From NCBI GenBank assembly GCA_016169945.1, contig JADLSH010000228.1, forward strand, positions 124,001-188,000: DNA of 64,000 bases, given 5' to 3'. The notes beneath the pieces are model-generated. The model was given only the letters and a program-made list of their open reading frames with translations. It ran no database searches and was not told the DNA's origin. The translations under genes were made by a program, and so were the position numbers. Origin of the DNA: Trachythela sp. YZ-2020. Its lineage: Eukaryota > Cnidaria > Anthozoa > Malacalcyonacea > Clavulariidae. Positions within the stretch are counted from its first letter, which is position 1. Every line of letters starts with the position of its first letter. This document shows, piece by piece, positions 33,470-45,000 of the stretch.

Positions 33470-34010
33470 TTTCCTTTTTACTTGGAACAATGCGTCCTTG
33501 AAAACACTTTGCGTTGTTATGGACATAGAGGGTCTTTGCTCCCTTGAAGCATTCAACTCTCACGCTATCACTCATAATACCATTCGTAAAATCAGATTTC
33601 GTCAATACATATACCCAAACTGCACATAGATTTCGATAACGAATAGCCTGAAAAAGAACATACTGTATAATATAACGCTTAATCTTTCCTTGCAAAAAGC
33701 TTGACGAACTCCTTAATTTAATATTGCGTACTGGTATATGAGATTAAATTATAACAATTTTTTCGCCAAACGCAGACTGGATATAATTTCGAAATATAGA
33801 ATATATGTAGTATCCCACGATATGATATATATAACGTAATGACTGATGGCGATGTTCGGGTTTTTTTACGAAGTTTCTTGAAATTTGTATTTTCAAAATA
33901 GAATTCATTTCGCTTGGATACTATTTCACTTACTCTCAAAGTCTGAGACTGAGTAGGATTAACAAAGTCACGGACAGGATCATGACTAAAATTCAACTGT
34001 TCCTTTTTGC
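33470..34010 (-). other. Candidate two-exon coding relic, unknown product
   Basis: On the minus strand, a frame reading HDPVRDFVNPTQSQTLR ends at an AGA/GTAAGT donor near 33940. A second frame, after a TGTTCTTTTTCAG acceptor near 33651, reads AIRYRNLCAVWVYVLTKSDF and continues about 60 residues to a stop near 33456. The two fit in phase, and codon-like composition is plausible. I recognise no family, and a chance arrangement is possible. Confidence 0.25.
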
Positions 34011-34829
34011 ATAATTATTTATTCACTGTTAGTCTTTTTTTACTTTTACTTTGTTTCCGCTTAACTTGTATCAGAGTTTGGAATATATCTTTCTATTAAA
34101 ATATTATACTTATGGAATGTTGAACTCAGTTGCCAAGAAATGTCTTGCATAATAAATTTATAATGTCTGTTTGAAATGTCACGGCGCACGTATACAAATA
34201 TATAATCATATGGAGATAAAGACTTTTTATTCACATGAATTAGGAGACAATTTGAATGTACTTCTATATTTTCTTCTTTGAATGTTTGCTATATTTTTCG
34301 GTTTTGGATAATTTTTGTGCGGTTTTGCGGTTTTCTGTATATAGGCTCCGAAAGCAAATTGGTTATAACTGCACAAATTGGTTATTACTGCACCTTAAAA
34401 TAATCCCTGTTATATGGAATATATGTATTAAAACCACAAATGTTGTAGCGAAGTTGTAGCAATGTCATATCCTAACGTTATTCATAAACGTTGTTGAAAA
34501 TATTTTCATATGCCGCGGATATTTGCAAAACGTTTGGAAAGAGTACGAAGAAGTAGAGTGGAAATGTTTGTGGAATATATTTGTTTTATTTTCTTCATAA
34601 ATTAACATTAGAGATTAGCTAAATATATCATAGTACTGCATGCGGCTTGATTGAAGTATAGTAGAAATTATATATGACAATGTTTAAGAATCGATTTATA
34701 ATTCTATATATAGTAATGCGTGATTTGTTTGCATCTTTGTGACTTTGTCTTTCATATTTCCATGCACAATGGAAATATTTCACGTGCACTCTCTTGCCCA
34801 AAATGATTATGCACACCGTCAAAACTACT

Positions 34830-35394
34830 CTGTTCTCAATCTAAATTAGCGTTCCAAAAATCATAATTAGCGTCCCTAAAGTCAAACTACTGTAGCCTGC
34901 CTAAAGTCAATATATTACCGTGTCAAAAGTTAGCACTTCTGAGGAATGGTATAATCGTACTCAAGATCGAACTAATCCTGGTTATTAACGCATAGATCGT
35001 GGTAAAATTTTGGATGACCATGTTCAACGTTCCAACAACCTCTGTAGGATTGCAATTGGGGTCAAAATCAAAGAGAAATATATACTCATGAGCGAAACAT
35101 GAGGATATTATCAAATATTATACCATGCTGAGCTCATCACAGAGCTAACGTCCAAAATAATGACGATTTTTGACCGTGCTGAAAATAAGATTTTGTATTC
35201 AACACCATAACAAAGAAAACGTGACCAACATCGTGCTCACAAAATCATGATCATTGTGCCTAAAATAGAATCGGTCCTTATCAAAATCAAATTAACCGTG
35301 TTAAAATCAAAATGATCATGCTGAAAGTCAGATATTTTGATTTTGTGTTCAACGTCAGAAGAAAGTTCCCCAAATCTAAGCGATCGTCCTTCAA
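34830..35394. repeat. Degenerate period-21/22 minisatellite, left part
   Basis: Decayed tandem copies of a GATCGTG-TCAAAATCAAA unit (words such as CCAAAATCA, CGTGCTCA and GATCATG recur every 20-25 bp) run up to a hAT-like insertion. They resume at 36213. Confidence 0.6.
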
Positions 35395-36211
35395 CTTGCA
35401 GTGGCGTGCTGGCTTGTGTTCGCCAGGGGAGGCCAGCTGGAAATTTGGCGCCCCCTTGTAATATGTGTATGGTTGAGCCTCTTAGACGCGATACCTCTAG
35501 GTGGGTCCGGGAGCATGCCCCCCCCGGAAAAGTTTAGAGTCCCTGAAATGCTATTTCTTGCGTTTTGGGTGGCGATTTGACGTATAAAACATCGTATAAA
35601 ATAAAAATGCGCAAGAAACAACACATTCATAGAGGACTTAGTTTGTTTCTTAAACAAAGAAAAGTAGACGGCGAACATTCATGAAGTAGACGGTGAACTT
35701 ACCAGTGGTCGTAAGCCAAATCACTTCACATTTCACAATTAACAATTTACATCCTTTGAGATATTACAGACTGGACAGTAATGCTTGTAGTTGTCGGTAG
35801 GCTGGTGAATTTTTAATCCTCGTATAAGTCGTATTCCGACTAACAGAACTCAAATTAAGCGCGCGTACTAGCACTTTGAACAGTGCTTGCGGCAGTGCGG
35901 TAGTAAGTAATGCGATATTGCGATAGCCAACATAAGAAAACCTGGCATATCGGAAATCACTAATATTTATCGGATAAGTTTTATCAGATAAACGACAATG
36001 TATCTATTACTTAACAATCTCAAACTCTTTTTCTCTCGTTGGCTCATCGGATCTGACAAAATTCCAATTCGGACTAGCGCTTTTGTGTGCGCTTTTGTGT
36101 GCGCTTTTGTGTGATTTGTGCAATTTCGGCGCCCCATTTATGTTTTGGCGCCCCCCTAAAAAATCTTCGCTGGGGGGCCATGGCCCCCCGCCCCCTTCCA
36201 GCGCGCCACTG
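35395..36211. mobile_element. hAT-like element inserted in the minisatellite
   Basis: CAGTGGCG near the left end (35399) and CGCCACTG at the right end (36204-36211) are inverted. CCTTCAAC and CCTTCAAG flank the element, an almost complete 8-bp duplication of the array sequence. The interior holds a short tandem of GTGCGCTTTTGT and a GGGGGGCCATGGCCCCCC palindrome near the right end. No transposase is visible. Confidence 0.65.
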
Positions 36212-36212
36212 C

Positions 36213-36450
36213 CTTCAAGTCGAAATGATCGGACTCACAATTCAAATCATCGTGCCAAGAATAAATATTATCATTACCAGAAAGATCTTGCTCAAAATCA
36301 AAGCCGCTATCGTGTTCAAAATTGAAAATATCGTGCTCAATATCGAAACGATCGTGTTCAAAATCAAACTGACCGTGTTCAATGGCAAAATTATTTTGTT
36401 CGAAATAAAGATGATCGATCGTATTCGAAAATAAATTTAAATTAACAAAT
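36213..36450. repeat. Degenerate period-21/22 minisatellite, right part
   Basis: The same unit resumes with variants such as GATCGTGTTCAAAATCAAAC. Because the period is near a multiple of three, long frames stay open on both strands (for example heptads like FEHDRFD on the minus strand). These are not taken as genes. Confidence 0.7.
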
Positions 36451-36669
36451 AAGTCTAAAGCAGAAATATTTGTACACGTCATGGAAATTTCATGCAATAT
36501 TCTCAACTGTTGAAATTGTACTCCTGCCAAGAAAATATACTATGGAGTTTTAGCATGGAAGACGGTAACGCAAGGACAACGGCCAAACACCATGTTATTG
36601 AAATACGATGGCATGAATATACGTATCAATTTGAAGTTTCAGAAGTGAAAATATATATTTTAATTTCGC

Positions 36670-37135
36670 ATTGTAAACGGAGTCTGGAGGACGTCTAGTG
36701 AGCCGTACAGTATAATGTTTCCGTGTGTTTCAATCGGGTATCCCAATAGCTCAGTCGCGTTTGAGCGCTTATATATATATGCGAAACCAGAGACTTTGGG
36801 TTTGATTTTTGGTTGGGACATTCAGGAATAATTTTTTCAGCAAGTGATCCCGTTTCGACACCTTACACGTGATTATTAATTTCTTTTGAGCTATGTTATC
36901 TTATTAATTTTACTGCGTTGAGACCCGTCGTCTATCAGTCGATGTGACGGCGACAAAACACGATAAGGAATGTCTTCCGATAGTTATTTAATCGGAGAAA
37001 ATATACAGTAACAGGATCTATTTCAAAATTAAGACACAACAGTGTCATTAAGATACAATTAAACATCGCTCAATCCATGATTCTTGACTTGGCCATGTAC
37101 TGTATTGTAGCAGGCGTTAGTGACACTACAAATCT
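36670..37135 (-). pseudogene. GPCR pseudogene, 3' fragment
   Basis: The minus strand matches the last about 70 codons and the 3' flank of the two intact receptors at 52.6 and 61.7 kb. It includes the last membrane helix region, the ACGGCGACAAAACACGATA stretch and the GACGTCTAG block downstream. Substitutions and small indels break the frame, and the 5' two thirds are missing. Confidence 0.75.
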
Positions 37136-37390
37136 ATATTTGTTCACCTATACTAGTTTAGATTCCTCTAGTCTTGTAAAATACAGTGCTTCATATGACG
37201 TATAATTAAGCGCCGCAATTTTCCCTTTCGTAAACGGTCAGCTCGTACCGAACGGTCAGCTTGTCCCACCCATACATAAGTCATAATAAATAAAGTATAA
37301 GTCGGATGAAACGTTCGCGGAACCAGCTAGATGAAAAACGTTGACCTGGTATACCTGCTGACAATCGAAGGGAAAGAAGTAACACGAGGG

Positions 37391-37801
37391 CTAGTAGAAA
37401 ACTCCCCGCGGCATACATGGCTTACTGTCTGTTAGTAGGCATGCTTGTTGAGTAGACTGGACAATGAATGGGCTGAAGTGCTTTACCGCGGCAGCGATAC
37501 CGAGAGCTTCGATTTCGCAGGGTAGCCCGGCTACTTGATGTTCGCGCAATTTTGCACTAAAGAACCAGGCGAGGTGAAGTTTCTCGTTGCGGGTGATGTA
37601 TAAGGTGGCTCCTATGCCATGCTTAGTAACAGAACCGTCAGTGATTATCCACAGATGGTCGGATGGTCGAGGCAAAGTGATGGCCTTTTGCGTAGCGAGA
37701 CTGGTTTGAGCAGAGTGAAAATGCTCGCGCAACGTATCTGTCCAATTGCTTTCATGCATTAGAGACTTTATTATATTTTCAAATACAGTACTACAATACA
37801 T
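37391..37801 (-). pseudogene. Gypsy-type RNase H fragment
   Basis: An open frame contains [44 protein letters not shown] and LLTDSKPC. These are the RNase H-fold landmarks (catalytic D, E and D) of LTR retrotransposon polyproteins, closest in style to Ty3/Gypsy elements. Reverse transcriptase and integrase parts are absent next to it, so it is a fragment of an old element. Confidence 0.7.
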
Positions 37802-38227
37802 TTTATATGCTTACAATATTGCTACACCTGTTGTACGAAATACAGGAGAACAACTTTGTAGAAAGTTAAGTTCTTTTGGGCTATTATATAATCTTCTGAA
37901 ACTTGGGTCTTCCATTTAATACCATATACTCACAGCAATTTGGACACACATTTGTGAAGGTGCATGTACTGAAATCTGGGCTTGGGAAAGACATATATCT
38001 ACTGAATTTTTGAAAGTAAAAGTAAAACTGAATCTTATTACAGTAATAGACATAGGAGGTGGGGTAGCTAGTAATGGATAATTTCTCAAACCAACAGTAG
38101 GTACTATGTACAGTATGCCAGAGAGATGAAGAAGTGTAAACATAGGCAGCACAGCAAATACTGTTATTCTCACAATAAATAGTTATAAAATATATCTTTA
38201 ACAATTAAATGTTTAAAAATATGCTGA

Positions 38228-39421
38228 AAATCCTCTTATATATCAATGACTTTTATAAAAGTTCAAAAATTTTGGATTTCCACCTTTTCGCAGATGATTC
38301 AAACTTATTTTATAAACATAAAAATCTTGTGACACTCAATTCGGATATGAATAAAGAATTATTTAACATTCATACATGGCTTTGTGCTAATAAATTGTCT
38401 CTGAATATAGATAAATCAAATTTTATCTTGTTCCATCCTGTACAAAAAAAGATCACTTGTGACATTAAGCTAGAAATTAATAGTATTGAACTAAAAAGAG
38501 TATATAGTATAAGGTATCTTGGAGTTTTTATTGACTCTCATTTGAATTGGAAGAGTCACATTGACTATATTGGTAAAAAAATAAAACGAAGTATAGGTAT
38601 TCTTTCTAAAATGCGTTATCTTACGGATATCAACACTTTAATTAAATTATATTATGCTTTAATATATCCTTTCTTAACCTATGGTGTGATTGCTTGGGGC
38701 TCAACGTATCCCACATCCCTGAACTCTCTCTATGTTCTACAAAGAAAGGCTGTACGTATAATTACTTTCTCTAAATTCGACTCTCACTCTAGTCCAATCT
38801 TCAAACTCCTTAATATCATCCAATTATCAGATCTATTTACATTATCTACAACCATTTTTATGCATAAATATCACAATGATAAATTGCCATTTGTTTTCAA
38901 TGACCTGTTTGTCCCAGTTAAAAAAATACATAGTTATAACACCAGACTCGCATCTAAAGAATCATATTCATTGCCAAAAACCAGAACAAACTTTGGAATT
39001 TTTAATATTAGATATCACGGACCCGAAATATGGAACACCCTTCTTGAAGATGATAAAAAGTTGTCATCTTCTCAATTAAAATCTAAGATAAAATTACGAT
39101 TTATTGAGTCATATTAAGAACTTGTATATGTATATAATTTGCCAGTTTATAAATTATATACAGTAAGTATTGTATTTGCTATGTTTGTTTTCTCTGTGCT
39201 TTCTATCCTTTAGTTAATTTGCTGCTTGTTTGTCTGTTTTTTTGGTGTCTTTTTCTATTTGTTTTTTTGTGCCGGATTTTCATAAATATAAAAACTTCTG
39301 ATAAAAACATCTGCCTGATTCATTTAGCCCTTATGGTTATTTCAGGTAGATAAGACCTACACCTATTGTAAATAGCATTTCTAAAATTATTGTAAATATT
39401 TAAAAATGGTCAAATAAATCC

Positions 39422-39486
<65 letters not shown>

Positions 39487-39487
39487 G
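38228..39487 (+). mobile_element. 5'-truncated LINE (CR1/L2-like) with TTG tail
   Basis: The copy starts inside the RT domain at LLYINDFYKSSK and keeps an intact frame to a stop at 39117. It includes the FADD catalytic box (FHLFADDSNLFY), LGVFIDSHLNWKSHI, LIKLYYALIYPFLTYG and IRYHGPEIWNTL. A short 3' UTR ends in about 22 TTG units (39422-39487). 5' truncation and a microsatellite tail are typical of target-primed CR1/L2-type insertions. Confidence 0.85.
39422..39487. repeat. TTG microsatellite
   Basis: 22 uninterrupted TTG triplets form the 3' tail of the preceding LINE. Confidence 0.95.
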
Positions 39488-40474
39488 AAAATGCTTCTGT
39501 GATTTACTTGTATCTCATTATCTATGCAGATTGTCCAGTTGCATGCAATGAATGAATACGACTTTAATACCCATCTTAGGTTAAAAATACAATGGATTTA
39601 CATGCTAGTATAAAAAAGATAAAATTACAAGATAATATTTAAAATACATTAAAATGCAAAATTACAGTAATTAGTTATATAAATGTGTCACTGTAAAATG
39701 TCATAGGTATTTACAAGATCGAGCAACAAAAGATTGTTTATGTCTCTCAATACGTTCTGGATAAAATTACGCACTTTCCTTGTCCTGTTTCTCTTAAGTT
39801 ATAATTATGGTAACGGAGCATCACAGGGGTGACTAGGTTCAGCCTGAATTCGTCTAATCTCACGTATGGTGGCTAGCAAGCGAGCTCTTGACCCAAGCCA
39901 AGGATTCTTAGACTCCTTATCTGTAGACGTTCTATTTCGTACGTTAGATATGCTAGAAGACCTCCTCAGACAGGAGAGGCATACTATGTATAGGTCATAA
40001 GGTCATAGGTCTTTCAATTTCTTCGCCTTCAATTCGAATAGGAGGTGGTTTTGGGATTGAATCCGTGAACCATATCCACATATCCTTTGTTTTTTGGGAA
40101 TTTAAGATCAGTTTGTCAGTTTCAGCCCATTCACACAGGCCGTGAATGACTTCTTGCATGGAGCTGCGCATGCCTTTTTCAATAATCTGATTCTGACTGC
40201 AGTCGTCCGCATATTTGCATGTGTTAATATGTAATTGTCTGGGGACAGTGTCCTCTAAGTCATTAATATGTACATTACACAAAATAGGTGATATAAATGA
40301 ACCTTACGGCACGCCGCAAGGACAAGGCGCAATGGACGACAGGATTCCATGTTTAATTGACTTGTTGGGTTCTATCTGTAAGGAAACTCGTCATCATTCG
40401 ATCATAGTAGACTCGACAATGATAATGATGATCATGATGACAGGGATGTTACTAAGACTAACGATGATGGAAAT

Positions 40475-41146
40475 GTGAACCCTCTAGACCCAATTACTCC
40501 AACCACGGACCAATATGAAAAGGTTTACCCAAAACTCAAGGGATTCAAAATAGGGCATTTAAATATTGCAAGTTTGGTAAAGCATAAAAACGAATTATTG
40601 GTTTTTCTGGCTAAACTCCCTTTTGATATAATTTGTATCAACGAAACTCGACTTGACGACTCCATAGACAACTCTGAGGTTAAAATACCAGGTTACGATT
40701 TGATAAGAAAGGATAGAAACCGCAATGGAGGAGGAGTGGCTATCTACCTAAGGGATGTTATTCCCTATACTAATAGAGCTGACTTAATTCCAGTTAATGC
40801 AGAGGCAATTTGTCTTGAATTTAAAAAGCCGAAAGCTAAGCCAGTTCTAATTAGTACTTGGTATCGTCCACCAGACTCTAATATGGAATTCTTTAATGAT
40901 TTTGAAAATTTCATAAAAGTGATTGACAATGAAAACAAAGAAATAATCATAACAGGTGATTTTAACTGTGACATGCTGGACAGCAACTATAGGAATAACA
41001 ACTCCAAACGATTGGATGACCTATTAGATATCTACCAACTACAGCAACACATTGATAAGCCAACCCGAACAACTGACTCGACAAAAACACTAATAGACAT
41101 TATAATTACAAAAAGTGACGACACCAAACATCTGATTCAGGAGTGA
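40475..41146 (+). CDS. LINE ORF2 endonuclease part (APE-type, 223 codons)
   Basis: It is the apurinic-like endonuclease domain that nicks target DNA for LINE integration. Visible catalytic-region motifs are N in HLNIASL, E in INETRLDD and GDFN, with the downstream SDH motif shifted into the next frame at about 41150. Confidence 0.8.
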   Translation: MNPLDPITPTTDQYEKVYPKLKGFKIGHLNIASLVKHKNELLVFLAKLPFDIICINETRLDDSIDNSEVKIPGYDLIRKDRNRNGGGVAIYLRDVIPYTNRADLIPVNAEAICLEFKKPKAKPVLISTWYRPPDSNMEFFNDFENFIKVIDNENKEIIITGDFNCDMLDSNYRNNNSKRLDDLLDIYQLQQHIDKPTRTTDSTKTLIDIIITKSDDTKHLIQE

Positions 41147-42191
41147 TTGCTTTGGGAATAAGTGACCATGATCTGGTGTATATTTGTAGGAAAATAGGAG
41201 TACCCAGAGAAATGCCGAAAATAGTAGAAACAAGGCAATTTAAACATTTTAACGAAAACGAATTCCAACAAGATTTAGCACAAGCGTTTAACTACTTTAC
41301 ATACAATTCTGATCCAAATCTTGCCTGGCAGGAGTGGAAGGACATATTTTTGTCTATTTCTGACAACCATGCTCCCTATCGTACTAGAAAAGTTAGAAAC
41401 GAGTATTGCCCATGGTTGAATAATGAAATTAAAAACTTAGCTATCATCGAGATTTCCTTAAAAAAGGCAGTGCGATTAAATTCTACTGCTTATACCGAGG
41501 CTTATAAAAGATGCAAAACCAAGTTACCAAACTTATTAGGGATGCAAAAGCACACTATTATAAAACAAATCTGGAACAATGCAAAAATAGTAAAGATAGC
41601 TGGAGATTTATCAATCATTTACTCAACAGGAGAACGATTACAACAACAATCAGCAGATCACAGTTAATGGACAAACAATTACTGGTAACGATAATATAGC
41701 AAACGAGTTTAATAATTATTTTTGTGAAATAGGCCCTAAGCTTGCACAAACTATACCAGCAAGTAATGTATACCCACTTCAATATATTACTGCTAATTCT
41801 AACAAGTTTACATTTAGACAAATTTCACCAATAGAATTATGCAGAAGACTAGATGGTATAAAATTAGGAAAGCTGCAGGACTCGACAAAATCACAAACAA
41901 ACTGTTAAAGGCTGCAGGCTATACCATATGTGAAACCTTGCTTTATATTTTTAACCTGATCCTAGACGTTGGTATACTTCCAGACGACTTAAAACAGGCT
42001 AAGGTTACGCCTATCTATAAGGAAGGTGACAAAAATGAATGCGAAATTACAGACCTATATCCGTCATATCGGCAATTTCAAAATGCTAGAAAATAGTTTA
42101 TAACCAACTTCTCAATTTTCTGAATGACAACAAAATAATTACAAAACGCCAATCTGGCTTCCGTAAATATCACTCTACTGAAACTGCTCTT

Positions 42192-43373
42192 TTGCAAACA
42201 ACCAATGAATATTTAATGAATATGGATAAAGGCTTAATAAATGGTGTCTTGTTTCTTGATCTCAAAAAGGCATTCGATACAGTCGACCACAAAATCCTTC
42301 TTGCTAAACTTGAACTATACGGAGTTAAAGGTGTAGCCCTTAACTTCTTCAAATCGTACTTAACCAATAGGAGTCAATTATGTACAGTCCAAGGTACAAA
42401 TTCCCAACTGAAAAAGATAAGTTGCGGAGTCCCACAGGGATCAAACTTAGGACCGTTATTATTCTCATTGTACATAAACGATCTTCCTAACTGTCTCGAA
42501 CAAACAGAGGCATCTATGTTTGCAGATGACACAAATATATCAAGCATTGGTAATTCACTTGCGGACATAGAAGTGAAACTAAACAATGATTTGCACAACG
42601 TCAATAACTGGTTAATAGCAAACAAGCTTACCTTAAACGTTAAAAAAACTGAATTTATGCTAATAGCCTCTAAACGAAAATTGAAACAATTCTCACATGA
42701 CCCATGTATACTGATTGGTAATCATAACATCAAACAGGTAACCAATAAAAAAGTACTGGGAATTACTTTAGACGATGAATTGAGATGGCATAAACACAAT
42801 GATCTTCAATGCAAAAAACTATCCAAGAGCATTGCCTTATTAAGACGAGCCAAACGATTTGTTAGCCAAAACGTGTTAATTAACATGTACAACTCACTAG
42901 TCTTACCTCACTTTACCTATTGCTCCAATGTGTGGAATGACGGCAGTCGTACACATACTGACAAGCTTTTAAAAATGCAAAAACGAGCGGCTAGAATTAT
43001 CACAGGGTCAACTTACGAAGTAAGATCGAAAGACATATTTAATATTTTACACTGGGAACCAATTGAAACCACTCTTAAGAAAAGAGAAATGATAATGACA
43101 TTTAAGGCCTTACAAGGCCAACTGCCAGAATGTATGACTAACATCTTTAAAATTTGCCAAAATGATATGTACCCGTTAAGAAGTAATGACTGTAAACTTT
43201 ACTTGGAAAAACCTAAAACAGACTTCTTGAAGAAATCGTTTTCATATCGAGGTGCTGCATCATGGAACAATCTTCCAAATGATGTTGCCAACAACTACAA
43301 AGAGCTCTCCATAAGTAACTTCAAAACTTTAATCCACAACTATTTCACCAATTTGGAGAGAAATAGTGTGTGA
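42192..43373 (+). CDS. LINE ORF2 reverse transcriptase part (open 393 codons)
   Basis: This frame encodes the RT palm and thumb and the C-terminal block of the nested LINE. Landmarks are DLKKAFDTVDHKILL (A), GVPQGSNLGPLLFSLYINDL (B), MFADDTN (C), KVLGITLDDELRWHKH and AASWNNLPNDV near the end. It would copy element RNA at a nicked target site. The upstream endonuclease part is in other frames, so the full protein cannot be made from this copy. Confidence 0.8.
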   Translation: MQTTNEYLMNMDKGLINGVLFLDLKKAFDTVDHKILLAKLELYGVKGVALNFFKSYLTNRSQLCTVQGTNSQLKKISCGVPQGSNLGPLLFSLYINDLPNCLEQTEASMFADDTNISSIGNSLADIEVKLNNDLHNVNNWLIANKLTLNVKKTEFMLIASKRKLKQFSHDPCILIGNHNIKQVTNKKVLGITLDDELRWHKHNDLQCKKLSKSIALLRRAKRFVSQNVLINMYNSLVLPHFTYCSNVWNDGSRTHTDKLLKMQKRAARIITGSTYEVRSKDIFNILHWEPIETTLKKREMIMTFKALQGQLPECMTNIFKICQNDMYPLRSNDCKLYLEKPKTDFLKKSFSYRGAASWNNLPNDVANNYKELSISNFKTLIHNYFTNLERNSV

Positions 43374-43614
43374 CAACCACCTGTGGGGCGGATTCTGATC
43401 CGAAGGAGTAATTTTTGGGTCTGGGAGGGTTAACATAATATACTATTTCTAGTTATATACGTGATTCATTCTAAGTTTTATATATAGTGTTCACTGCATG
43501 GGCTTTCTTTTTTTTATATAGTCAGTATGTATAATAGATTTTTCATATTTGTAAATATCCTAACGGCCCCTTGAAAAGCAGTTTAATCTGAAGGGCTACC
43601 GTTTTTAAATAAGA

Positions 43615-43618
<4 letters not shown>

Positions 43619-43649
<31 letters not shown>
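43619..43649. repeat. AAT microsatellite tail
   Basis: About ten AAT units form the 3' tail of the nested LINE and mark its junction with the older element. Confidence 0.9.
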
Positions 43650-44000
43650 CTCCTTATCCACCACCAGAATTGATGCTAATTTTTCTAAAAAGATGTTATG
43701 GTTCACCAAGTCCAAAGCCTTTCGAAAGTCATTAATACATCGTATGCAACACACAAAGACATGTTTAGTGCACACTGGCAGAAAATTGCGCGATTAACCT
43801 CGCAAAATTTGGCCAAAATTACCTGTCGTACGGAAGATCCAACAATTTCATCTAACTCATTGTCAGATACCAATCCTCTTTTCTTCATACCATGTGTTTG
43901 GCAGAATCGCTTTTTACATTTAAACCTCTTATATCGGGAAACTCTTCTTAAAATCTCCGAAATTCTCTCAAATGTGTGACCTGTAAGAGCAGATTAATTC

Positions 44001-45000
44001 TTTCGGGGCTAACAAGCTCATCTAACGCCGCCATTTTGAAACGTGCACTAAGATTTACGATGCAGTATTATAAAAATTAAAATGGAAAAATGAAAAATGG
44101 AAAATAAGCATAATATACTCATTTTTTGGGAATCAAAAAAATTAAATCATGAATCTATTTTTCATTTTTCAATTTTTTGGAAATTAAACAATGAATTTTA
44201 AAATACATTAATGTTCTTATTTCTTAGATTTTAAAACTAAAAATAATTAATTCGTTTTGGATTTCCGTGCCCTAGGTCACAGATTAAAGATTAACAGATA
44301 TGGAACTTCAGTCGGAACCTTTGATGTTCTTGTCCCCACTGTCTGCCACGATGACGCAATTCCACACGCCACGCAAATTGCTCTGATGGGTGGCTGGCAA
44401 GTGTCGCTCGTCGAATTTCCCAACTAAAATATAGGAGAAACACTGTTTCGAAGGTCGTAAATGGCTATTTTACAAGATTGGCGCAAGCTAATAGAGAACT
44501 TAAGCATGTAGGACGGAAACGCGACGACGACGGCCAAAACAAAGTCCTTCAAATAAATTATAGTAAAGAAAACTTGTCGTGTATTATCAATCGTATGAAT
44601 TTAATACTGTGTAAGAAGTTGAAGACATGGGCTTTATGGTTGAGAAGAGTTCTACTTAACCAATTTGAGGTAGCACTTGTTGCGGCTTGAATTGCAGGCG
44701 TTGTATACAAGGCGTGAAAGTCTCGTTGTAAACAGAGCGAGGACCGCGTCTAAAACTCCCGTGGGTCTTTAATTATGATCATGTCTTTAATTATTCATTT
44801 CTTTTCATCGACTCATTGTATTAATAGCCGTCGTCGTCGCGTTGCCGTCCTACATACTTAAGTTCTCTATTATTATTTTGGGTCATAAATTTTAAAGATA
44901 AATGGTAAGTGTTTATTTTGTTAGAAAAAGTTGTATGTTACGGTTTAATGCAAGAAGAAAAATACAAATTATCGACTTGTCGGCAAGACCACGATGCATG
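44001..45000. other. Repeat mosaic after LINE cluster
   Basis: It holds an AT-rich block (44090-44250) that recurs in direct orientation at 48430-48610. A piece at 44280-44340 (CCTAGG-CACAGATTAAAGAT then ACAGATATGGAACT) recurs inverted at 47790-47850. The MITE 44491-44873 is also here. A frame at 44313-44428 reading VGTFDVLVPTVCHDDAIPH has no family match I can name. Confidence 0.5.
44491..44873. mobile_element. MITE with about 45-bp inverted repeats
   Basis: AGAGAACTTAAGCATGTAGG...CGCGACGACGACGGC at the left matches, inverted with three mismatches, GCCGTCGTCGTCGCG...CCTACATACTTAAGTTCTCT at the right. The 290-bp interior repeats the TCGTTGTAAACAGAG block also seen at 4.8 kb. No coding content. 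Confidence 0.7.

Larger units (their letters stand above)
40320..43650 (+). mobile_element. CR1/L2-like LINE nested in the minus-strand LINE
   Basis: The endonuclease domain (40475-41146) has HLNIASL, INETRLDD, GGGVAIYL, WYRPPDS, GDFNCDM and, after a frameshift, SDHDLV. A linker with RNEYCPWLNNEIK follows, then frame breaks at about 41140, 41600 and 42090. The RT domain (42192-43373) has an intact 393-codon frame with FLDLKKAFDTVDH, CGVPQGSNLGPLLF and the catalytic FADD box. A 3' UTR with GTGGGGCGGATTCTGATCCG precedes an AAT tail. It is nearly full length, but frameshifts make it inactive. Confidence 0.88.
39530..44000 (-). mobile_element. Older LINE, minus strand, split by a younger LINE
   Basis: Right part (43650-44000): the minus strand reads INDFRKALDLVNHNIFLEKL, the first RT block. 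Left part (40320 down to 39530): it reads GVP-GSFISPILCNVHIND, then NTCKYADDCSQNQ (catalytic YADD), with a TAA replacing the Gln of GVPQG. The 3' end near 39545 carries repeated ATTC units. The element between 40320 and 43650 sits inside it. Confidence 0.75.

Noticed and set aside
36156..36530. A 124-residue protein rich in FEHD repeats
   Set aside because: It is the open minus frame of the degenerate period-21 array. It also crosses the boundary of the hAT-like insertion.
37884..38204. 106-residue protein upstream of the TTG-tailed LINE
   Set aside because: The overlapping frames are low-complexity, with no start context or homology.
44313..44428. Exon reading VGTFDVLVPTVCHDDAIPH
   Set aside because: There is no clear acceptor, the start lies in a repeat also found at 47.8 kb, and I see no family match. 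Mentioned only as a composition oddity.
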